64,000 nucleotides of DNA from Burkholderiales bacterium (GCA_030684405.1 JAUXYA010000011.1:248001-312000), one strand, 5' to 3'; shown: positions 8,575 through 16,918, numbered from the stretch's first letter. Translations and numbers: made by a program. Notes: generated by a model from the sequence alone, not told the origin.

Positions 8575-9939
8575 CTATTTTAACCAGCCACTGGCGCGCT
8601 GTGCAGCCACCACCTCGTCGACGATCTCTGGCGCGCGCCCGACATAGGTGGTGGGATCCAGCGCTGCCTTCACCTCTTCCGCCGACAGCGCCGCCTTGAC
8701 CTGCGCGTTCTGCATCAGCGCAGCTTCGAAGGAGATGTTGTTTTCGATGCCGTGCATGGAAATCTCATACACCAGGTCGTGCGCGGTCTGCTTGCCGACC
8801 TTTTCGGACAATACAAACATCACCCGCTCCGACAGCAGGAAACCGCCGAGGCGATTGAGGTTGTCGCGCATCTGCTTCACGTCGACATGCAGGTCGCTCA
8901 GCACGTATTTCATGATCGCCAGCATGCCGCCCATGATCAGACAGGATTCCGGAATCGCCTTCCATTCGCCGCGCCAGGCCGAGCCGTCGCGTTCATGTTC
9001 GATCAGCATCGACTCCAGCATATAGGGCACGTTGTAGCGCAGCGCGCGGCTGGCGCCGACCACCGCCTCGCAGCTCGAGGGATTGCGCTTGTGCGGCATT
9101 GTCGACGAACCCACCTTGCCGGCGCTGAAGGGCTCGTAGAGTTCGCCGATCTCGGTGTGTTCAAGAATGATGATCTCGTTGGCGATCTTGGCCAGCGTCG
9201 AACTGATCAGGCCCAGCAGGTTGACGTATTCGGCAAATCGGTCGCGCGCCGGCTGCCAGTTGATGTCGGCGACACCGAGGCCGAGCCGCTTCATCAGCCG
9301 CCGCTCCAGCTCCTTCGCCTTCGGACCGAAAGAGGCCTGGGTTCCGACCGCGCCGACCATGCCGCCGACAAACACCCGCGGCTCGACTTCACGCATGCGT
9401 TCGTAATGGCGGCCCATTTCCGACAACCAGATCGCTGCCTTGTGACCGAAGGTGATCGGCAGTGCCTGCACGCCGTGGGAACGCCCGACCATCGGCGTGT
9501 CGCGGTGCGCCTCGCACAGCTTCACCAGCGCGTTGCCGATGGCCTTCATGTCACGCAGGTAAATCGCGTGCGCTTCCTTGATCTGCAGCATCACGGCCGT
9601 GTCGAGCACGTCCTGAGTGGTCGGACCGAAGTGAATGTATTCACCCTGCCCCCCCTGGCACAGCTTCTGCACCGCCTTCACTGCCGGCACCAGCGGATGC
9701 TTGATGCGGCGGATTTCCACGCAGACCGCGTTGATGTCGATTTTCGAGACCTTGGCGTTGGCAGCGATGTCCGCTGCGGCGGCCTTGGGAATAATGCCCA
9801 GTTCGCCCTGCTCGATCGCCAGCGCCGCCTCGAAATCGAACCACTTCTGCACGCGGTTGTGGTCATTGAATATCGCGCGCAGCTCCTCAGTGCTCCACAG
9901 GTGCTGGATCAGTGCGTCGTCAAATACTCCGGATGCCAT
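8575..9939 (-). CDS. Fumarase/aspartase superfamily lyase (PurB/PcaB-like)
   Basis: A 454-residue enzyme of the class that removes fumarate or forms/opens related C-N or C-C bonds. The superfamily signature GSSTMPHKRNPSSCE is near residue 280, and GRSHGVQALPITFGHKAA near residue 150 carries the conserved His. IHFGPTTQDVLDTAV is the third conserved block. Length suits adenylosuccinate lyase, 3-carboxymuconate cycloisomerase or ethylenediamine-disuccinate lyase types; the sequence alone does not decide between them. The start is ATG at 9939 because GGAGGAG lies just upstream; a TTG 15 bases earlier would place that site inside the gene. First gene of the lyase-dehydrogenase-Bug-TctBA operon. 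Confidence 0.85.
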   Translation of the reverse strand: MASGVFDDALIQHLWSTEELRAIFNDHNRVQKWFDFEAALAIEQGELGIIPKAAAADIAANAKVSKIDINAVCVEIRRIKHPLVPAVKAVQKLCQGGQGEYIHFGPTTQDVLDTAVMLQIKEAHAIYLRDMKAIGNALVKLCEAHRDTPMVGRSHGVQALPITFGHKAAIWLSEMGRHYERMREVEPRVFVGGMVGAVGTQASFGPKAKELERRLMKRLGLGVADINWQPARDRFAEYVNLLGLISSTLAKIANEIIILEHTEIGELYEPFSAGKVGSSTMPHKRNPSSCEAVVGASRALRYNVPYMLESMLIEHERDGSAWRGEWKAIPESCLIMGGMLAIMKYVLSDLHVDVKQMRDNLNRLGGFLLSERVMFVLSEKVGKQTAHDLVYEISMHGIENNISFEAALMQNAQVKAALSAEEVKAALDPTTYVGRAPEIVDEVVAAQRASGWLK

Positions 9940-9997
9940 GAATGACTCCTCCAATGAATTGCACTTTTAGAGCACAAACAAAAAAACAGAAAACGTC

Positions 9998-10155
9998 AAC
10001 CGCCGATGAACGCGGATTAACGCCGATAAAAATCAAAATGGCCAGCAAATTTTTCGCGGAATCAGTGTATTTTTTTCAAGTCAGTATCGTTGCCTACCTT
10101 CGAAACTTTCTGAGAGCCGGTTTAATCTGCGTTCATCGGCGTTTATCGGCGGTTA
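9998..10155. repeat. Long inverted-repeat element, type A (GCCGATGAACGCGG type)
   Basis: Left arm 9998-10030 starts AACCGCCGATGAACGCGGAT and right arm 10121-10155 ends with its near reverse complement, GCGTTCATCGGCGTTTATCGGCGGTTA. The arms are about 33 bases and the AT-rich centre about 90 bases with no gene. The arms are themselves built of repeated CGCCGAT[AG]AACGC units. It lies between two same-strand genes. Confidence 0.7.
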
Positions 10156-10187
10156 ACTGCACCTGGTCCATCTGTCAGGCGATTCAG

Positions 10188-11093
10188 TCAAGCTGCCAGC
10201 GCGCGATTTTCCGGAACCTTCATGAAACATTCCATCGCGTGCCAGAACTTGTGGCGATTGATGCCCAGCGTCGCCGCATGCGCGAGCCCGGACACGAATA
10301 CGAACTGCTTGTCCTTGCTCGGCAGCTTGCCGAAGAAATCAAGCAGATCCGGTTCAGCCGCGATGCCGTCGTACTCGCCGCGGATGATGCACACCGGGCA
10401 GCCGATTTTCTGCGGATCGATCACCGGCAGGTGCGCGCACATGTCGAGGTAAGTTCCGGTGGGCACCGAATCACCTAGCGGCAATTCGGCATCGGCCAGC
10501 GCGTCGGCGGCAATCATCTCGGAAGTGCCGGGCTTGTCGCGGGTGAACATGCTGTGGATGAAGGCGCGGTCGACCTTGCGCCGCGGGCTGGCACGGTATT
10601 CCTCGACCTTCTCCTTGCGTTTGGCCAGCGTCGGCGAGCCTTCGCCGGTGTAGACCAGCGCCGACACCATCAACCGTTTGACCCGCCTCGGATTCTGCTG
10701 CGCATAGAGCGCTGCACGCAACGCGCCCGACGAACCGCCGTACATGCAGACCTCACTCTGTCCGGTCTCGCGCTCGACGATCTGCATTGCAGCGGCAAGG
10801 TCCTGCGCGCCGGAGGAAATATTCGAATTGCTGTCGGTGCGATCGGAGCGGCCGTAACCTTCGTGGTCCATGGTCCACACGTCGTAACCGAGTCCGGCGA
10901 AATGGTCCATCAGCGAATAATCGCTGCGCCCCGGTACGCTCAGATCGAAACTCGAGCGACCGGAGGCCGAGGAGCCGTGCACCAGGAACAGTACCGGCGC
11001 ACCCTTCGGCGCGTCTGCCACACGTTTGCGGTACACATACAGTTTGACCTTGCCTTTTTGCGCCTGGTATTCCTCGGCCTTGATTTGCGCCAT
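10188..11093 (-). CDS. Alpha/beta hydrolase
   Basis: A 301-residue cytoplasmic alpha/beta-fold hydrolase. Visible elements are the oxyanion-hole strand VLFLVHGSSASG (residues 34-45), MDHEGYGRSDR, the nucleophile elbow YGGSSGALRAALYA with Ser121, an acidic residue in IIRGEYDGIA near residue 245 and a C-terminal His in GLAHAATLG. Ester, lactone or C-C substrates are all possible. The ATG at 11093 is preferred to an upstream one because GGAG precedes it and the extra 34 residues look non-coding. Divergent from the CoA-transferase alpha gene. Confidence 0.82.
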   Translation of the reverse strand: MAQIKAEEYQAQKGKVKLYVYRKRVADAPKGAPVLFLVHGSSASGRSSFDLSVPGRSDYSLMDHFAGLGYDVWTMDHEGYGRSDRTDSNSNISSGAQDLAAAMQIVERETGQSEVCMYGGSSGALRAALYAQQNPRRVKRLMVSALVYTGEGSPTLAKRKEKVEEYRASPRRKVDRAFIHSMFTRDKPGTSEMIAADALADAELPLGDSVPTGTYLDMCAHLPVIDPQKIGCPVCIIRGEYDGIAAEPDLLDFFGKLPSKDKQFVFVSGLAHAATLGINRHKFWHAMECFMKVPENRALAA

Positions 11094-11212
11094 GCCATGC
11101 TCCGTTGATTGAATTGAGCGCCGATTATCGCACCGCAGAAACGGCCGCCGCAGTGCAGTCCGAATGCTGGTCGCAGTGTACACTCGCAGCATCAAATGTC
11201 AGGGAGTAAACC

Positions 11213-11530
11213 ATGAGCGCCGCACCCTCAAAAATCATCAGCCTGTCTGCGCTGGCCAGCCTGATCCCGGACGGCGCCGCGCTGGGCCTGGGCGGCGTAT
11301 TCCTGCATCGTGGACCCTTCGCACTGGTGCGCGAACTGGTAAGGCAGGGCCGCAGGAATCTCGAAATCATCAAGCCCTCACCCGGCTATGACCTCGACCT
11401 GCTGTGCCGCGCCGGCGCAGTTGCCAAAGTGCGTGCCGGCATCGTCGCGATGGAAGGCAATTTCGGCCTCGCCCGTTGGTACCGCAAGGCGATCGAGCGT
11501 AAGGAAGCCCGTCTCGAGGAACATGCCTGA
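11213..11530 (+). CDS. CoA-transferase alpha subunit, N-terminal half (ends at in-frame TGA)
   Basis: Residues 1-105 of a family I CoA-transferase alpha subunit (glutaconate CoA-transferase A / IpdA type). The glycine-rich CoA-site strand ALGLGGVFLHRGPFALVREL lies near residue 25. The frame ends at a TGA (11528-11530) right after RLEEHA, while the rest of the domain continues in the same frame from the next codon, ATG. Relatives are single polypeptides of about 270-320 residues, and in them a Cys commonly follows this E-H-x segment, so TGA probably replaces a sense codon. A nonsense mutation, a sequencing error or two coupled half-proteins are all possible. AGGGAG precedes the start. Confidence 0.7.
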   Translation: MSAAPSKIISLSALASLIPDGAALGLGGVFLHRGPFALVRELVRQGRRNLEIIKPSPGYDLDLLCRAGAVAKVRAGIVAMEGNFGLARWYRKAIERKEARLEEHA

Positions 11531-12031
11531 ATGACCCTGGTCGCGGGGCTGCGTGCAGCCTCCTACGGGATCCCCTTCCAACCGGTAGCCGGCGTGCACG
11601 GCAGCGAACTGGCGCGCATCAACGGCTGGCAGATCCTGCGCGACCCCTACGGCTCGGGCAGCGAGGTCTACGTCATACCCGCGGTGCACCCCGACATCGC
11701 GGTGATCCATGCCGCGGAAATCGACGAACAGGGCAACGCCCGCGTCTACGGCTCGCCGTTCTGGGATCATCCGCTGACCCGTGCGGCAAAACGCGTGCTG
11801 GTCACTGCCGAAAAACTCGTGCCCACTGACCGCCTGCGTGAACAACCCGAACTGACCCTGGTGCCCGGATTCATGGTCGAAGCCGCGGCCGTCGTGCCAC
11901 AGGGCGCGTGGCCGGGCTCGATGCATCCGTACTACGAAATCGACTACCCCGCAGTCGAACGCTATATGGAAGACCGCGACGGAGTGCTGGAACAACACCT
12001 CGCCGCCGCGCCGGAAACGGCGCCGCGCTGA
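11531..12031 (+). CDS. CoA-transferase alpha subunit, C-terminal half (after in-frame TGA)
   Basis: 166 residues that complete the CoA-transferase alpha domain. GLRAASYGIPFQPVAG, PYGSGSEVYVIPAVHPDIAV and HAAEIDEQGNARVYG are standard blocks of the C-terminal part of the alpha subunit. The ATG directly abuts the TGA of the upstream half (TGAATG), so reinitiation could produce a separate polypeptide, but there is no independent ribosome site. The matching beta subunit (13456-14184) is two genes downstream. In the intact state this pair would transfer CoA between acids, or, in IpdAB-like members, open rings hydrolytically. Confidence 0.7.
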   Translation: MTLVAGLRAASYGIPFQPVAGVHGSELARINGWQILRDPYGSGSEVYVIPAVHPDIAVIHAAEIDEQGNARVYGSPFWDHPLTRAAKRVLVTAEKLVPTDRLREQPELTLVPGFMVEAAAVVPQGAWPGSMHPYYEIDYPAVERYMEDRDGVLEQHLAAAPETAPR

Positions 12032-12035
12032 AACC

Positions 12036-12566
12036 GTGACCGTCATCCGCAGTTTCGTACCCGTCGCCGACGCCACGGCGCGCGTACTGGTGCTTGGCAG
12101 CATGCCCGGCATCGAATCCCTGCGTGCGCGTCAGTATTACGCTCATCCGCGCAATGCTTTCTGGCGCATCATGGGCGACCTCATTGGCGCATCACCTGAA
12201 CTGCCGTACACAACACGCACGCGCCAACTCAAATCCGCCGGCATCGCGCTGTGGGACGTGCTCGCCGCCTGCGAGCGCGAAGGCAGTCTCGACGCCGACA
12301 TCGACACGGACTCGATCATCGCCAACGACCTGCAGTCCTTCCTCACCCGCCATCCGCGAATTACGCACGTGTTTTTCAATGGCGCCACAGCCGAACGCTG
12401 CTTCCGCATTCACGTTAAGCCCACGCTGGACACCGACGCGCTACACCTGCAGCGGCTGCCCTCGACCAGTCCGGCGCATGCCGCGCTGGATTACCGGCGC
12501 AAGCTGCAGGCCTGGCGCGCCATCCTTAAAACTATAAAAAATATCAATAAAAACAAATACTTATGA
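12036..12566 (+). CDS. Hypoxanthine/uracil-DNA glycosylase family protein (HDG, UDG family 6 type)
   Basis: A 176-residue DNA repair enzyme that removes deaminated bases such as hypoxanthine. LVLGSMPGIESLRARQYYAH is the first catalytic-loop block of the HDG group (SMPG then QYYAHPRNAFW), and RLPSTSPAHA is the C-terminal His loop that contacts the DNA minor groove. Length suits the family. It starts with GTG at 12036, four bases after the CoA-transferase alpha stop, and overlaps the EamA start by four bases. Its last residues, KTIKNINKNKYL, are encoded by a copy of the AT-rich motif, so the C-terminus may have been extended by that insertion. Confidence 0.82.
   Translation: MTVIRSFVPVADATARVLVLGSMPGIESLRARQYYAHPRNAFWRIMGDLIGASPELPYTTRTRQLKSAGIALWDVLAACEREGSLDADIDTDSIIANDLQSFLTRHPRITHVFFNGATAERCFRIHVKPTLDTDALHLQRLPSTSPAHAALDYRRKLQAWRAILKTIKNINKNKYL
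12540..12566 (-). repeat. Copy 3 of dispersed AT-rich motif, inside the glycosylase 3' end
   Basis: On the minus strand the core reads CATAAGTATTTGTTTTTATT. It supplies the last nine codons or so of the glycosylase and touches the start codon of the next gene. Confidence 0.5.
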
Positions 12567-13432
12567 ACGACGCCTTGCTGCTGTCAATGGCCAGCGCATT
12601 GTGTTTCGGACTGGGCATGGTCACTTCGCGCATCGGGCTGCGACAACTGGATGCGCGCGCGGGTGCAGCTATCAGCATTCCCTCGGCCACTCTGCTGTTC
12701 GTCGCCACCGCGCCTTTCACCATCGAGATGTCCACCTTCCACCTCGGCGCCGCATTGATATTCGCGGTCGTTGGCCTGTTTTATCCGGCATTGGTCACGC
12801 TGCTGACCTTCCGCTCAAACGAGGAACTCGGTCCGACGGTGACCAGCGCCATCTCCGGCACCGCACCGCTATTCGCGATGCTGGCAGCGGCTCTACTGCT
12901 CGGCGAACACATACCGCCGCAGGCAGCGATGGCCGCAATGGGCGTGGCCGCCGGCGTCGCGCTGCTGTCCTGGCAGCCCGGCTCGGCACGCGTACGATTT
13001 TCTGCACGCAGTCTGCTGTGGCCGGTGGCCGGCGCCATTGTCCGCGGCGTCGCCCAGGCCGGCGCCAAAGCGGGGCTCCTGCTATGGGGCAATCCCTTCG
13101 CCGCCAGTGTCATCGGCTACCTGGTGTCTTCCGTCGCGGTGACTGGCAGCGATCGCCTGCGCGGCAGCACGCGCGGCAAGGCTTCGCGCAGTGGCCTGCT
13201 CTGGTTCGTGCTGACCGGCCTCATCAACGGCAGCGCAATGCTGCTGATGTACGCCGCACTGGCCATCGCGCCGGTATCAACGGTGGCGCCGGTGATTGCC
13301 GCCTACCCGCTGGTCACTGCACTCGCCACCGCGCTGTTCCTGCGCGGCGAAATTCTCAATGCGCGCATCATTGCCGGCGCCGTCATCACGGTTGCAGCCA
13401 TCGCCTGGCTGGCGAGCGGGCGCATGTCCTGA
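12563..13432 (+). CDS. EamA/DMT-superfamily transporter
   Basis: A 289-residue inner-membrane protein with about ten hydrophobic segments arranged as two EamA repeats, typical of drug/metabolite exporters of the DMT superfamily. FGLGMVTSRIGLRQLDARAGA in the first repeat and the second repeat ending in SAMLLMYAALAIAPVSTVAP and LFLRGEILNARIIAGA carry the usual Pro-Val-Ala and L-x-x-R-G/L-x-E patterns. Cargo unknown. The ATG overlaps the glycosylase stop (ATGA), indicating translational coupling in the same operon. Confidence 0.88.
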   Translation: MNDALLLSMASALCFGLGMVTSRIGLRQLDARAGAAISIPSATLLFVATAPFTIEMSTFHLGAALIFAVVGLFYPALVTLLTFRSNEELGPTVTSAISGTAPLFAMLAAALLLGEHIPPQAAMAAMGVAAGVALLSWQPGSARVRFSARSLLWPVAGAIVRGVAQAGAKAGLLLWGNPFAASVIGYLVSSVAVTGSDRLRGSTRGKASRSGLLWFVLTGLINGSAMLLMYAALAIAPVSTVAPVIAAYPLVTALATALFLRGEILNARIIAGAVITVAAIAWLASGRMS

Positions 13433-13455
13433 CACGTCACCGATATACTACGGCC

Positions 13456-14184
13456 ATGGACTGGACACCCTTCTCCTTCATCGTGACCCACCTTGCGCGG
13501 CAAATCCGCCCCGGAGAAATCACCTTCAGCGGCGTCAACTCGACGCTGCCGATGCTCGCCTGCCTGCTTGCCAAACGTGCCTTTGATTTTGATTTCACTT
13601 ACATCAACGTTGCCGGCGGTGTCGAACCGCAGCCGGTCAATGTGCCGCTGTCGAGCAGCGACCCGGCAATCGTCCACGGCTCGCCGGCAATTTTCGCCAA
13701 TCAGGATTTCTACGACCTCTGTGCGCGCGGTGGCCTCGACCTGGTCTACCTCGGCTGCGCGCAGATCGACGCCGAAGGCCGCACCAATGTATCGGCGATT
13801 GGCTCCTGGGAGAATCCGACAGTGCGATTGCCCGGCGGCGGCGGTGCGGCAGTGATGCTGCCGACCGCAAAACGCGTCGTCACCTGGCGCACGGACCACA
13901 CGCCGCGCGCGCTGGTCGACAAACTCGACTTCATCACCGCCTCCGGCAACATGACGGCGCTGGTGACGCCAATGGCGGTGTTCCTGCGTGAAGCGCAGGC
14001 CGGGTCGCGCTTCCGGCTTGAGGTTTTTAATCCGCAAACCACGGTTGAGGACATCGTTGCCCGCACCGGATTCCACTTCAGCCATGAAGGCGCGGCACCG
14101 GCGATGCCGATGACCGCAGGCGAACAACAGGCACTCGAAATGCTCGACGCCGGCGGCCGTTTTTCAGCAGCCGTCAATGGCTGA
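13456..14184 (+). CDS. CoA-transferase beta subunit
   Basis: A 242-residue beta subunit of a family I CoA-transferase (GctB/IpdB-like). The conserved GVNSTLPMLACLLAKR block follows the N-terminus, then LVYLGCAQIDAEGRTNVSAIG and the Gly-rich LPGGGGAAVMLPTAKRVV, all hallmarks of the beta domain. In true transferases a Glu at the end of the second strand carries the acyl group; here the corresponding segment is GGVEPQPVNVPLSSSDP, whose single Glu is a candidate but needs alignment. Its alpha partner lies 1.4 kb upstream, separated by a glycosylase and an EamA gene, which is unusual because alpha and beta genes normally adjoin. Confidence 0.8.
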   Translation: MDWTPFSFIVTHLARQIRPGEITFSGVNSTLPMLACLLAKRAFDFDFTYINVAGGVEPQPVNVPLSSSDPAIVHGSPAIFANQDFYDLCARGGLDLVYLGCAQIDAEGRTNVSAIGSWENPTVRLPGGGGAAVMLPTAKRVVTWRTDHTPRALVDKLDFITASGNMTALVTPMAVFLREAQAGSRFRLEVFNPQTTVEDIVARTGFHFSHEGAAPAMPMTAGEQQALEMLDAGGRFSAAVNG

Positions 14185-14280
14185 AGTACCGCGGGGTGCG
14201 TGCTAGCATATGGCACTGAGATGCGGCCCCGGCCGCGACATTCACGGCCCCTCGTGGCCACGCAACCCATCGTAATCCTC

Positions 14281-15423
14281 ATGCTTCCCCTGCAAGGCAT
14301 CCGCGTCGTCGAGTTCTGCCAGGTGCTGGCCGGGCCTTTTGCCGGCTGCCTGCTCGCCGACATGGGCGCCGACGTGGTCAAGGTCGAAGCGCCCGAGGGC
14401 GACCTGATGCGGCAGTGGCCGCCGATCCTCGACGGCTACAGCCAGTACTTCGCCTCGGTCAACCGCAACAAGCGCTCGGTCGTACTCGATCTGAAAACCG
14501 CTGAAGGCCGCGCTGATGCGCGCCGTCTCGCGCGGTCAGCTGACATCCTGCTCGAGAATTTCCGCCCCGGCGTGATGGCGAAATTCGGCCTCGATTACGC
14601 GACGCTGGTGAAGGAGCATCCTGCCCTCGTCTATTGTTCGGTCTCCGCCTTCGGCCAGACAGGACCGCGCGCCGGCGACGGCGGTTTCGACATGACGGTG
14701 CAGGCGATGAGCGGCGTGATGAGCGTCACCGGCGAGCGCGACGGCCGCCCGGCGAAGTGCGGCATCCCGATTGCCGACTTCTCCGCCGGCCTCTATGCGG
14801 CATTCAGCGTCGCTGCCGCGCTGCACAAGGCACGCAGCACCGGTCAGGGTGATTACGTTGACGTATCGATGCTGGGAGCCATGCTCGGCATCGCCAACCT
14901 GCAGACCAGCGAGCTGTTCGGCACCGGGCGCGATCCGGTAAGACTGGGCTCCGCGCACCCGATGAATGCGCCCTATGCTGCCTTCTGCTGCCGCGACGGC
15001 TATTTCGCGCTGGCTGCCGGCACCAACAAGCTGTGGGAAGCCGCCTGCGAAGTGATCGGCAGGAACGATCTGCCGCAGGACGACCGCTTCACATCGCCCT
15101 CGCTGCGCGCTCAGCACCAGGACGTTCTGCGCGAGTTACTGGAAGTGGAATTCATCAAGTACGACGCCACTGACCTGCTGGCACGGATGAACGCGCGCGG
15201 CGTGCCCTGCGCACCGCTGTACAATTATTCGCAGGTGTTGGCTGACCCGCAGGTTGCACACATGGCGTGGGTGCAGGACCTGCAACTGCCCAACGGCGTC
15301 GCCAGCAAGACGGTGATTTCGCCGCAGCATGTTTCAGGGCAGCGCCTGGGCGTGCGCCGCGGACCGCCGGCGCTGGGTGCGCATACTGCAGAAGTGCTTT
15401 CCGAACTCAAGGACAGATCATGA
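14281..15423 (+). CDS. CaiB/BaiF (family III) CoA-transferase
   Basis: A 380-residue enzyme moving CoA between carboxylic acids. The N-terminus MLPLQGIRVVEFCQVLAGPF is the family opening, followed by LADMGADVVKVEAPEGD, RNKRSVVLDLKTAEGR and FGLDYATLVKEHPALVYCSV. The Asp in the YVDVSM segment (about residue 194) is the candidate acyl-carrying residue. The ATG at 14281 is chosen because the family begins here; in-frame codons upstream do not look coding. It overlaps the next start by ATGA, so the CoA-transferase and the cupin gene are coupled. Confidence 0.9.
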   Translation: MLPLQGIRVVEFCQVLAGPFAGCLLADMGADVVKVEAPEGDLMRQWPPILDGYSQYFASVNRNKRSVVLDLKTAEGRADARRLARSADILLENFRPGVMAKFGLDYATLVKEHPALVYCSVSAFGQTGPRAGDGGFDMTVQAMSGVMSVTGERDGRPAKCGIPIADFSAGLYAAFSVAAALHKARSTGQGDYVDVSMLGAMLGIANLQTSELFGTGRDPVRLGSAHPMNAPYAAFCCRDGYFALAAGTNKLWEAACEVIGRNDLPQDDRFTSPSLRAQHQDVLRELLEVEFIKYDATDLLARMNARGVPCAPLYNYSQVLADPQVAHMAWVQDLQLPNGVASKTVISPQHVSGQRLGVRRGPPALGAHTAEVLSELKDRS

Positions 15424-16034
15424 AAAACACGGCACGGTTTCGCCATTTCATCGCCGAAATGACACGGCTCGTCGAACGCAGCGGCAATGATGAAAAAATC
15501 ATGCATGAAGAAGGCGGTCGCCTGCTCGGCGACCTGATCCAACACGATGACTGGCTGCCCGACGAGTGCGCGCAGCCGCATCCGCAGTTCTATCAGCAAT
15601 ACCTGCTCCATTGCGACCCACTGGAACGCTTTTCGGTAGTCAGCTTCGTCTGGGGCCCCGGTCAGAAAACGCCGGTGCATAACCACACCGTCTGGGGGCT
15701 GGTGGGCATGATGCGCGGCGCCGAAAACGCGCGGCGTTTTTCGCACACGAGGCCCGGCCAAGCGATGGAAGTCGGAGAAACCGAGCGCCTGCTGCCGGGT
15801 GAGGTTGACCGTGTCTCGCCGACCGTAGGCGACATCCACGAGGTCTCCAACGCATTGGCTGACCGACCGTCAATCAGCATCCACGTTTACGGCGCCAACA
15901 TCGGCGCCGTCAGCCGCCATGTCTTCGATCCGGCCACCGGCGTCGAAAAACCCTTCGTCTCCGGCTACTCGAGCCCGCAGCTGCCGAACTTCTGGGACCG
16001 CTCTGCGGAAGTGCGTGCGGGGGTTCAGAGCTGA
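15420..16034 (+). CDS. Cysteine dioxygenase-like cupin (type I)
   Basis: A 204-residue cupin. The iron ligands expected for cysteine dioxygenase are present: PVHNHTVWG gives His87 and His89, GDIHEVSN gives His140, very close to the classic numbering. In this family a thiol substrate (cysteine, 3-mercaptopropionate or a related thiol acid) is oxidised to a sulfinate. The bacterial subgroup with a C-terminal extension (VSGYSSPQLPNFWD) is often linked to 3-mercaptopropionate or cysteamine-like substrates; which one applies here is not decided. Translation is coupled to the CaiB-type gene upstream. Confidence 0.85.
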   Translation: MKNTARFRHFIAEMTRLVERSGNDEKIMHEEGGRLLGDLIQHDDWLPDECAQPHPQFYQQYLLHCDPLERFSVVSFVWGPGQKTPVHNHTVWGLVGMMRGAENARRFSHTRPGQAMEVGETERLLPGEVDRVSPTVGDIHEVSNALADRPSISIHVYGANIGAVSRHVFDPATGVEKPFVSGYSSPQLPNFWDRSAEVRAGVQS

Positions 16035-16046
16035 TAAAGTCAAAGG

Positions 16047-16158
16047 CAGCCACAGAGGTCACAGAGAGCACAGAGAAAAACCGAACCCCGAAAAAAAATG
16101 CCATCTGCCATGAATTCCTCTGTGTTCTCATTTTCTTCTCTGTGCCCTCTGTGGCCAG
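16047..16158. repeat. Long inverted-repeat element, type B (CACAGAG), copy 1
   Basis: Left arm 16047-16076 contains GCCACAGAGGTCACAGAGAG and the right arm 16117-16157 contains CTCTGTGTTCTC then CTCTGTGCCCTCTGTGGCC. The centre is A-rich and non-coding. A second copy with the same arms lies at 49251-49356. Both sit between co-directional genes. Confidence 0.75.
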
Positions 16159-16176
16159 ATTTTTAGAATCAAACCC

Positions 16177-16902
16177 ATGAGCGACGAACTGCTGCGCAGC
16201 CACGATGGTCACGTCACCCGGCTGACACTGAACCGGCCGCAGAAAGCCAACGCGCTGTCGGCTTCGCTGGTCGAGGCGCTGCTCGACGCCGTGGAATACG
16301 CTGCCACTGACGGCACGCGGCTGCTGATACTTGATGGCGCAGGCCCGCATTTCTGCGCCGGCTTCGATTTCACCGATGTCCAGACACAGAGCGAAGGCGA
16401 TCTCGCGCTGCGTTTCATCCGCATCGAGACGCTGCTGCAGGCGCTGTATCACGCGCCGCATGAAACGCTGGCCCTGGCCCACGGCCGTGTTTTCGGTGCC
16501 GGCGCCGACCTTGTTGCCTGTTGCGGTTTGCGCATCGCCGAACCGGGCACCAGCTTCCGCATGCCCGGACTGCGCTTCGGCGTGGTGCTGGGCACGCGCC
16601 GCCTGGTTCAGCGCATCGGCGCCGACCGCGCCCGTGACATCCTGTCCCACTCGCGCAGCTTTGATGCCGATACCGCGCTCGCCGACGGCTTCCTGACCCG
16701 CATCGCCGCGCGCGAGGTATGGCCGGCATTGATCGCGGACGCAAAAGCCGCTGCCGATACGCTGACCCCGGCGGCCGCGGCCGCCCTGCACCGGCGCACC
16801 GTCGAGGACAGTCGCGCTGAAGACATGGCCGAACTCTCACGCTCCGTCAGCACGCCGGGGCTCAGGGAACGCATACGCAGATACCGGGAATCCGGAAAAT
16901 AA
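16177..16902 (+). CDS. Enoyl-CoA hydratase/isomerase family protein
   Basis: A 241-residue crotonase-fold protein. RLTLNRPQKANALS is the conserved N-terminal strand; AGPHFCAGFDF forms the first oxyanion-hole loop and HGRVFGAGADLVACCGLRIA the second. The usual catalytic Glu of hydratases in the second half is not obvious: the helix after MPGLRFGVVLGTRRLVQRIG has no clear Glu at the standard place, so it may be an isomerase, hydrolase or thioesterase variant. The gene follows an inverted-repeat element and precedes a quinone oxidoreductase by 16 bases, so those two form an operon. Confidence 0.85.
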   Translation: MSDELLRSHDGHVTRLTLNRPQKANALSASLVEALLDAVEYAATDGTRLLILDGAGPHFCAGFDFTDVQTQSEGDLALRFIRIETLLQALYHAPHETLALAHGRVFGAGADLVACCGLRIAEPGTSFRMPGLRFGVVLGTRRLVQRIGADRARDILSHSRSFDADTALADGFLTRIAAREVWPALIADAKAAADTLTPAAAAALHRRTVEDSRAEDMAELSRSVSTPGLRERIRRYRESGK

Positions 16903-16918
16903 AGGAATCGAAAACACC

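Noticed and set aside
11528-11585. Selenocysteine at the TGA of the CoA-transferase alpha gene
   Set aside because: A short stem (GGCTG-CGTG-CAGCC) lies downstream of the TGA, but its loop lacks the features of a bacterial SECIS loop, the spacing is not convincing and no CoA-transferase with selenocysteine is known to me. A mutation or error is simpler.
12601-13455. Long 5' extension in frame with the CoA-transferase beta gene
   Set aside because: It is the out-of-frame image of the EamA gene; the beta domain begins at 13456.
15267-15419. Longer N-terminus for the cupin at 15420
   Set aside because: It would overlap the CaiB-type gene by 150 bases with an Arg/Ala-rich string; the ATGA overlap at 15420 is the natural start.
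16047-16158. CRISPR array in the CACAGAG region
   Set aside because: There is a single inverted pair of arms and no regular direct-repeat and spacer pattern, and no cas gene in the window.
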